The notes under the pieces: model-generated | Seen by the model: the letters and a program-made list of their open reading frames with translations, nothing else | Databases searched by the model: none | What the model was told of the DNA's origin: nothing | Assembly (NCBI GenBank): GCA_022736595.1 | Contig: DZDC01000001.1 | Coordinates: 1-10,217, forward strand | Direction: 5' to 3' | DNA from: Draconibacterium orientale | Lineage (GTDB): Bacteria; Bacteroidota; Bacteroidia; Bacteroidales; UBA1556 | Length of the DNA: 10,217 bases | Shown: piece after piece, positions 6,335 to 10,217 of the stretch | Layout of the letters: the number at the start of each line of letters is the position of its first letter | How positions within the stretch are numbered: the first letter of the stretch is position 1 | Position numbers and translations under genes: made by a program

Positions 6335-7756
6335 CTATTCAGTACTTTCTTCAAAAAGTGAGTATTTATCCACTTTAAGTACGGGTTGGTGATTTTTAAG
6401 GGTTTTGCTTATAGCACGGTAAGGCGCTGTAACCACCTCTTCTCCAGTAGATAAGCCAGTCAATATTTGGAAGTATTCAGTGTCTTGGATGCCTATCTTA
6501 ACTTCTCTAAGTTGGACCTCTCCATTTTTATAAATAAATACATAATTTTTATCTATTTTTTCAGTAGTATTCTTTTTATCTTCATCTTTAGCATTGGCAT
6601 CGGAGTTCTCAGTATTTTCTTCTTTCTTTTTCATTTCGATATTATTTTTCGGACTAGAAAATGAGGAGGTGTCATGCCGTGTGGTTACAGCTTCGATAGG
6701 TACTGCAATTACGTCAGAAACGTAAGTAGTTAATATTTCAACACTGGCCGACATGCCAGGTCGAAAGGGTGAGTTTTGGGGTTTTTTAGGGTCTAAAAGG
6801 TGTTTATAAGAAGCTTGTAAAACTCTAATTTTAACTGTAAAATTGGTAACCTGATCAACACTTGCAGTGGTGAGATTGGCCGAGTTGGCTATTTCAGTTA
6901 CAATACCTTTGAATTTAGTTCCTAGGTAGGCATCTACTTCAATGAGCGTCGTATCTCCAATTTTTACTTTAACAATATCATTCTCACTAACATCTACTTG
7001 GGCTTCCATACTATTGAGATTAGCAATACGCATCACTTCGGTACCTGATGAAAATTGAGATGCTCCGCTTACTCTTTCACCGAGTTCTTTGCTTAGACTT
7101 GAAATTGTACCGTCGATGGGGGCGTAAACTGCTGTTTTGGTAAGATTATCATTGGCTTCTTTCACTGAGGCTTCAGCATTCATAATGGCAAACTTTGCTG
7201 CGCTAACGCTTTCATGAGCAGCCGAGACCTCAGCTTTTGCAATATTGTATTGCGATTGGGCAGCTTCAAAATCGGCATCAGAAACAACGCCTTTTTTATG
7301 AAGTTCCTTACTTCGTTTAAAATCATTTTCAGCTTTATCCATCGACGATTCTGCTTGAACAAGTCGTGCTTTTGATGAGGCAAGGTTTGATTTTGAGCTG
7401 TTGAGGTTGGCTTGAGCCCTGTCAAGGTTGCTATAATAAATGTCGGGGTTGATTTTGAGTAAAAGTTGACCTTGTTTTACGCTATCACCTTCTTTTACAA
7501 AAAGCCCAACAATTTCACCGGAAGCATCGGGTGCAATTATAATTTCTTTCTCGGGCTGAATTCGGCCGCTGGCCGAAACGCTTTCAATGATGTTGCGCTT
7601 GGCAACTTTGGTGGTACTTACTTTTTCAATTTCTTCTTGCCCAATGAAGCCTTGTTTTTTGGCAATTACAAGTCCAATTAGGGTCAAGCTAAGCACAATT
7701 ACCAGCGATATATTGATGGTTTTGTTTTTGGTAGGGAAGGTATTTAAGAAGCTCAT
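6335..7756 (-). CDS. HlyD/MacA-family efflux periplasmic adaptor subunit
   Basis: The 473-residue protein shows the full membrane-fusion-protein order. One membrane anchor lies at about 14-33. The first half of the lipoyl domain is at about 70-105 (IIIAPDASGEIVGLFVKEGDSVKQGQLL), and an Ala/Ser/Lys-rich coiled-coil hairpin at about 107-205. The second lipoyl half is at 207-246 (AVYAPIDGTISSL), the beta-barrel at about 247-345, and a membrane-proximal domain at about 404-465. Between barrel and last domain is a charged, low-complexity insert (361-404) rich in Lys, Glu, Asn and Asp. Such adaptors bridge an inner-membrane pump to a TolC channel across the periplasm; the sequence is closest in feel to MacA, which partners the ABC transporter MacB. 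It starts 16 bases after the tolC stop, so they form an operon. No pump gene is in the window, so the exported substrate and the pump class are unknown. Confidence 0.92.
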   Translation of the reverse strand: MSFLNTFPTKNKTINISLVIVLSLTLIGLVIAKKQGFIGQEEIEKVSTTKVAKRNIIESVSASGRIQPEKEIIIAPDASGEIVGLFVKEGDSVKQGQLLLKINPDIYYSNLDRAQANLNSSKSNLASSKARLVQAESSMDKAENDFKRSKELHKKGVVSDADFEAAQSQYNIAKAEVSAAHESVSAAKFAIMNAEASVKEANDNLTKTAVYAPIDGTISSLSKELGERVSGASQFSSGTEVMRIANLNSMEAQVDVSENDIVKVKIGDTTLIEVDAYLGTKFKGIVTEIANSANLTTASVDQVTNFTVKIRVLQASYKHLLDPKKPQNSPFRPGMSASVEILTTYVSDVIAVPIEAVTTRHDTSSFSSPKNNIEMKKKEENTENSDANAKDEDKKNTTEKIDKNYVFIYKNGEVQLREVKIGIQDTEYFQILTGLSTGEEVVTAPYRAISKTLKNHQPVLKVDKYSLFEESTE

Positions 7757-7772
7757 GGATCGTTAATTAAGG

Positions 7773-9203
7773 TTATAGAGAAAGGGGGCGTCCGTTGTAA
7801 AAATCAAGAATTTTAACTCTGAAAATGTAATTGTATTTAGAGTTGATAAGATTACCTTGCGCCACGAGGAGCTTGGTTTTGGCATCGTTGTATTCAAAAG
7901 CAGTGATGATGCGGGCTTCAAATCGTTGTTCGGCATATTTAAAAGCCTCTTCCAAAGCATCTACCTGAAGTTTTGATGCTTCATATTGTTTCATGGCCGA
8001 ACGAGCATCAGCATGGGCTTGCTCGATGGTCTGACGAAGTTCTACTTTGCTTTTTTCAAGTTGCAGCTCGGCTTGGTGTTGGGCTATTTTGGATTGGCTA
8101 ATGGAGGTGTTGGTGCTCCAGCCATTAAATATTGGAACGCTGAGGTAAAGTCCGAAGCTTATATTCCGATTGTCAAAAACCTGATCAATGAAGGGCTTTG
8201 ACTTAGTACTATAATTATAAATAGGTGTTATAACCGTATCACCTGCTGAAGTATAATCTCCAGTGGGTTGAAAACCTGCAAAGGTGGGCGTTCCGTCTTG
8301 TATAACATTAGCTCCAGAATAACCTGAACCAAGGCTGCCACCAAATGATAGGTTAGGGGAGATGGCTCCTTTTGCAATTTTCAAATCTGTTTCTGAACTT
8401 AACAACTGGTACTCAGCATTTTTAATTTCAGGGCGGTTGCCAAGAGCATACTCGTAAGTTGCAAATGGATTTGGAATTTGACTGATATCTCCAGTGAGCT
8501 CTATTTGTGGAGCGTAAATGTCGAACACGGTGTCTGCTGGAAGAAAAAGGAGTTGTTTTAGGCTTAAAAAATCCATATTGAGTTTGTTTTCTGCTTCAAT
8601 GTATCCAGCTTGTTCTGTAGCCAATTGTGATTGAATATTAAAAAGGTCGCCTTTGGGAACGCTGCCTGCCTCAACCAAGGCACTCGTACGCTCCACTTGC
8701 ATTTGGCTGTAACTCACTTGTTGCTTTTGTTGCGTCAGATTTTCTTTATCATAAAGTATTTGAAGAAAAGCAGTGGTTATTTCCATGGCTTTCATATCTC
8801 GATTATAATTTAAATTCTGCTTTTGCGCTTCCAGCATAAAATTATTCTTTTTAACCGTATTCAGAAGTTGAAAGCCATTGAACAGCGTAACCTGAGTTTG
8901 AACGTAAAAGTTGATGGATTTGGTGCGCGCATCAGCAAATTCATTGGTATATCGATCGACCGCTTTTCCCCAATTTTCAACATAATTTCCATTGGCATTA
9001 AGGGAAGGAAGCATTTGAAGTTTGCTTTGTAGCAATTGATCTTCTTGCAAGTTAACCTGCAATTCGTTTATTTTTAAATCAATATTATGGTCTAACGAAT
9101 ATTCGATACATTGCTGAAGGTTCCATGCATTTTGAGCGTGAAGGCTAAAACTCAATAAGGATAGAAAAATGGTTGAAAAAAATGAATAAAATAAAATTTT
9201 CAT
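7773..9203 (-). CDS. tolC: TolC-family outer-membrane efflux channel
   Basis: The protein has 476 residues from the ATG at 9203, giving signal peptide MKILFYSFFSTIFLSLLSF through SLHAQ. An in-frame ATG at 9221 adds six residues (MQIHNA); it is also downstream of the promoter and cannot be excluded. The mature protein has two related outer-membrane efflux (OEP) halves, about 28-222 and 246-470. Each has long heptad-like helices (for example the KLQVDALEEAFKYAEQRFEA region) and strand segments (INFYVQTQVTLFNGFQLL and ISFGLYLSVPIFNGWST). The VTLFNG/VPIFNG pair is a hallmark of the internal duplication. Known members form a trimeric barrel plus periplasmic tunnel through which substrates leave the cell. 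It is the first gene of the tolC-macA operon, with a good promoter at 9250-9283. The family is certain; the symbol is used for the family only. Confidence 0.94.
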   Translation of the reverse strand: MKILFYSFFSTIFLSLLSFSLHAQNAWNLQQCIEYSLDHNIDLKINELQVNLQEDQLLQSKLQMLPSLNANGNYVENWGKAVDRYTNEFADARTKSINFYVQTQVTLFNGFQLLNTVKKNNFMLEAQKQNLNYNRDMKAMEITTAFLQILYDKENLTQQKQQVSYSQMQVERTSALVEAGSVPKGDLFNIQSQLATEQAGYIEAENKLNMDFLSLKQLLFLPADTVFDIYAPQIELTGDISQIPNPFATYEYALGNRPEIKNAEYQLLSSETDLKIAKGAISPNLSFGGSLGSGYSGANVIQDGTPTFAGFQPTGDYTSAGDTVITPIYNYSTKSKPFIDQVFDNRNISFGLYLSVPIFNGWSTNTSISQSKIAQHQAELQLEKSKVELRQTIEQAHADARSAMKQYEASKLQVDALEEAFKYAEQRFEARIITAFEYNDAKTKLLVAQGNLINSKYNYIFRVKILDFYNGRPLSL

Positions 9204-9249
9204 AGCATTGTGAATTTGCATTTATTAAATCGATTCTTCGACTTTGGTG

Positions 9250-9283
9250 CAAAAATAAAGGAGGATGATTTTTTTTAATTCAA
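9250..9283 (-). promoter_or_regulatory. Promoter of the tolC-macA operon (-33 TTG and -7 TATTTTTG)
   Basis: On the minus strand TATTTTTG (9250-9257) matches TAnnTTTG exactly and is followed by C. A TTG at 9281-9283 lies 23 bases upstream, within the usual range for the -33 element, and a second TTG is at 9285-9287. It is the most complete promoter in the window and lies 29 bases before the ATG at 9221 and 47 before that at 9203. Confidence 0.55.
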
Positions 9284-9322
9284 TCAAGATTTCCTTTAAT
9301 TTTAGGGGTTCAAAATTATAAC

Positions 9323-9330
9323 TATTTTTG
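9323..9330 (+). promoter_or_regulatory. Possible -7 promoter box for the M1 peptidase gene
   Basis: TATTTTTG on the plus strand is an exact match to TAnnTTTG and is followed by T. It implies a leader of about 70 bases before the ATG at 9406, longer than the others here. No TTG is seen at -33 distance. It is arranged back to back with the tolC promoter, 65 bases apart. Confidence 0.35.
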
Positions 9331-9405
9331 TTATGAAAAGAACAGCTTTCTTGGGCTGGGGTTAATTATGGGTTTTATAGTATTAATAATTGTTAATAGA
9401 TTTAT

Positions 9406-10217
9406 ATGCTTCGTTTTTTTGGATTTCTATTGCTTCTCCTTGGTTTGTTTGGTTTTGTAAATGCGCAACGACAGTGTTCAAATCGATATGCTTTTGCACC
9501 TAAGAGTGCCAACTTCGATAGTGTTGATGTTTTGCATTACTCCATTCAGCTCGAAATAAAATATTTAAGTCAACATTTTATTCAAGGTTCAACTCAAATT
9601 AAATTGGTTTCTACTTATAATCAGGTTCATAACATTACATTGATGTTAAGTAGTTTGGATGTAGATTCTGTAAAAACAGCCCAAGGAAGTGTACTTGCAT
9701 GGACATATAATGATACCTTATTAATTGTGGAGCCTTCCAGTGCATTATCTTTAAACGACACCTTTACTATTGAAGTGTTTTACCAAGGCAATCCGATCAT
9801 AGATCCCTCCGGTTGGGGTGGTTTTTATTTTAGCTCCGATACCACTTTTGCTTTTAATATGGGAGTGGGAATGACAGACGATCCTCACAACTATGGTAGG
9901 GTTTGGTTTCCCTGCGTCGATAATTTCACCGATAAAGCCACTTACGATTTTGAGGTGGTGGTAAAAAATGGAAATCGCGCTATATGCAACGGTACTTTGA
10001 CTTCTAGCCAAGTGGGGCCCAATGAGTCGGTCTATCAATGGAGTTTAAACTCTCAGATTCCTACCTACTTGGCAAGCGTAGCCATTGGCCCCTATCTATT
10101 GTTGGAAGACAGTTTTTTGTCGGTAAGTGGAAATTATATTCCTATTCAGATATACGTGGCAGCTTCGCAAGGTGCAGCTGCATCAGCAAGCTTTGTTCAT
10201 CTAAAACAAATCTTGAC
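9406..10217 (+). CDS. Secreted M1-family metallopeptidase, N-terminal part (cut by window end)
   Basis: 270 residues are visible from the ATG at 9406, and the gene runs off the window. A signal peptide MLRFFGFLLLLLGLFGFVNA precedes QRQCS. The rest is the beta-rich N-terminal domain of M1 (gluzincin) aminopeptidases: VDVLHYSIQLEIKYLSQHF near the start of the mature protein, and the signature GRVWFPCVDNFTDKATYDF at 164-182, matching the family's R..FPC.D....KATF motif, followed by the expected NG (CNGTL). The catalytic HExxH-x18-E zinc site and the GxMEN motif would lie beyond the window, so activity cannot be checked. Known relatives in Bacteroidota are exported peptidases, often with a C-terminal type IX secretion sorting domain; whether this one has it is not visible. 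It is divergent from tolC. The family call is strong on the N-domain alone. Confidence 0.85.
   Translation, partial: MLRFFGFLLLLLGLFGFVNAQRQCSNRYAFAPKSANFDSVDVLHYSIQLEIKYLSQHFIQGSTQIKLVSTYNQVHNITLMLSSLDVDSVKTAQGSVLAWTYNDTLLIVEPSSALSLNDTFTIEVFYQGNPIIDPSGWGGFYFSSDTTFAFNMGVGMTDDPHNYGRVWFPCVDNFTDKATYDFEVVVKNGNRAICNGTLTSSQVGPNESVYQWSLNSQIPTYLASVAIGPYLLLEDSFLSVSGNYIPIQIYVAASQGAAASASFVHLKQIL

Noticed and set aside
7180..7960. Short minus-strand frames at 7180-7425 and 7763-7960
   Set aside because: They are other-frame shadows within the well-supported macA and tolC genes.
1..10217. tRNA, rRNA, CRISPR array, riboswitch or complete insertion sequence
   Set aside because: No cloverleaf-like segment, regular spaced repeats, terminal inverted repeats or transposase with both ends was seen by eye on either strand.

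Overview
The window looks like a piece of a Bacteroidota chromosome (Cytophaga/Flavobacterium-like). It is AT-rich. Its genes lack Shine-Dalgarno sequences, and several are preceded at a short distance by matches to the Bacteroidota -7 promoter box TAnnTTTG. The gene content fits: Rhs core remnant, secreted M1 peptidase, LysM glucosaminidase, TolC/MacA-type exporter parts. This placement is inference; no rRNA or other marker gene is present.

Layout. 1-268 (-): 5' part of a PD-(D/E)XK (Rpn/PDDEXK_2) nuclease, cut by the window edge. 421-759 (-): remnant of an Rhs-family protein, carrying an embedded dispersed-repeat unit and a one-base deletion in the conserved end-of-core motif. 760-2657 (-): two-gene unit with a lysine-ketoglutarate-reductase-like enzyme followed by rubrerythrin. 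2889-3770 (+): exported, probably beta-barrel protein of unknown function. 3913-4848 (+): exported glucosaminidase with two LysM domains. 4853-6280 (-): MltF-type lytic transglycosylase, meeting the glucosaminidase tail to tail with a 4-base gap. 6335-9203 (-): MacA/HlyD-type adaptor and TolC-type outer-membrane channel. 9406-10217 (+): N-terminal part of a secreted M1-family metallopeptidase, cut by the window edge.

How it works together. The middle and right parts are mostly about the cell envelope: peptidoglycan cleavage (glucosaminidase, MltF), an envelope-spanning exporter lacking its inner-membrane pump in this window, a probable outer-membrane protein and a secreted peptidase. tolC and macA form a clear operon driven by a good promoter at about 9250-9283, and mltF may be read from the same transcript or from its own weak promoter. 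The LKR-like/rubrerythrin pair is metabolic and peroxide-stress related. The left end is a small genome-plasticity patch: Rpn-type nuclease, Rhs debris and a dispersed repeat.

I found no RNA gene, CRISPR array, complete mobile element or convincing new multi-gene system. The most unusual material is the decayed Rhs end with its embedded repeat, the incomplete exporter followed by mltF, and the end-to-end pair of muralytic genes.
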